Assembly: GCA_017743585.1 (NCBI GenBank) | Contig: JAGHYP010000148.1 | Span: 1-6,947 of the forward strand | DNA length: 6,947 nt | From: Chloroflexota bacterium | GTDB lineage: Bacteria; Chloroflexota; Anaerolineae; Aggregatilineales; UBA2796 | Reading direction: 5' to 3' | Part shown: positions 6,929 to 6,947 of the stretch, piece by piece | Numbering within the stretch: the stretch's first letter is position 1 | Layout: each line of letters starts with the position of its first letter | Made by a program: the position numbers and the translations under genes | Notes under the pieces: model-generated | The model's database searches: none | What the model saw: the letters and a program-made list of their open reading frames with translations, nothing else | What the model was told of the DNA's origin: nothing

Positions 6929-6947
6929 CTGTCTCTTATACACATCT
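6929..6947. other. Tn5 mosaic-end adapter sequence (library artefact)
   Basis: The last 19 bases, CTGTCTCTTATACACATCT, match exactly the transposase mosaic end present in tagmentation (Nextera-type) library adapters. They sit flush with the end of the sequence, which is the position expected for untrimmed read-through. They should not be taken as genomic sequence or as evidence of a Tn5 insertion. Confidence 0.95.

Noticed and set aside
6929..6947. Tn5 mosaic end as evidence of a transposon insertion.
   Set aside because: It is exactly the library adapter length, flush with the contig end, with no transposon sequence following; adapter carry-over explains it better.

Overview
The window carries five readable protein-coding genes and one probable gene tail, packed with almost no spare DNA, and looks like ordinary bacterial chromosome. 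Base composition is GC-rich, with many GCGC runs and GC-ending Ala, Leu and Arg codons. The protein sequences resemble those of Chloroflexota-type bacteria to my eye (FtsK with an IVDVLRWATREMDRRY stretch, PcrA with a GPGSGKT P-loop). That placement is an impression from memory, not a tested result.

The left part (3-4565) lies on the plus strand. It holds the 3' portion of ftsK (DNA translocase; the membrane-anchored N-terminus is cut off by the window edge), a 117-residue three-helix membrane protein, a 352-residue polytopic membrane protein with about ten helices, and a complete coaBC (two consecutive steps of coenzyme A synthesis). Gaps are 79, 20 and 45 bases, so these genes could be co-transcribed, although no promoter or terminator could be firmly recognised. 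I do not recognise the two membrane proteins.

The right part lies on the minus strand. It holds a complete UvrD/PcrA-type superfamily 1 helicase gene with a C-terminal Tudor domain, which meets coaBC tail to tail with only 12 bases between stop codons. Upstream of it, at the right edge, is what looks like the last 20 codons of another minus-strand gene. ftsK and pcrA both act on chromosomal DNA (segregation; repair and conflict resolution) and coaBC is a core metabolic gene, so this is a housekeeping neighbourhood. No mobile element, CRISPR array, RNA gene or defence-type cluster is visible.

The last 19 bases (6929-6947) are identical to the Tn5 transposase mosaic end used in tagmentation sequencing libraries. 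They are almost certainly untrimmed adapter, so the right edge is a contig end and not biology. The most interesting biological observation is a paired change in the decarboxylase half of CoaBC: the usual PAMN Asn is Asp and the usual active-site Cys is Ser. I did not find a previously undescribed system.
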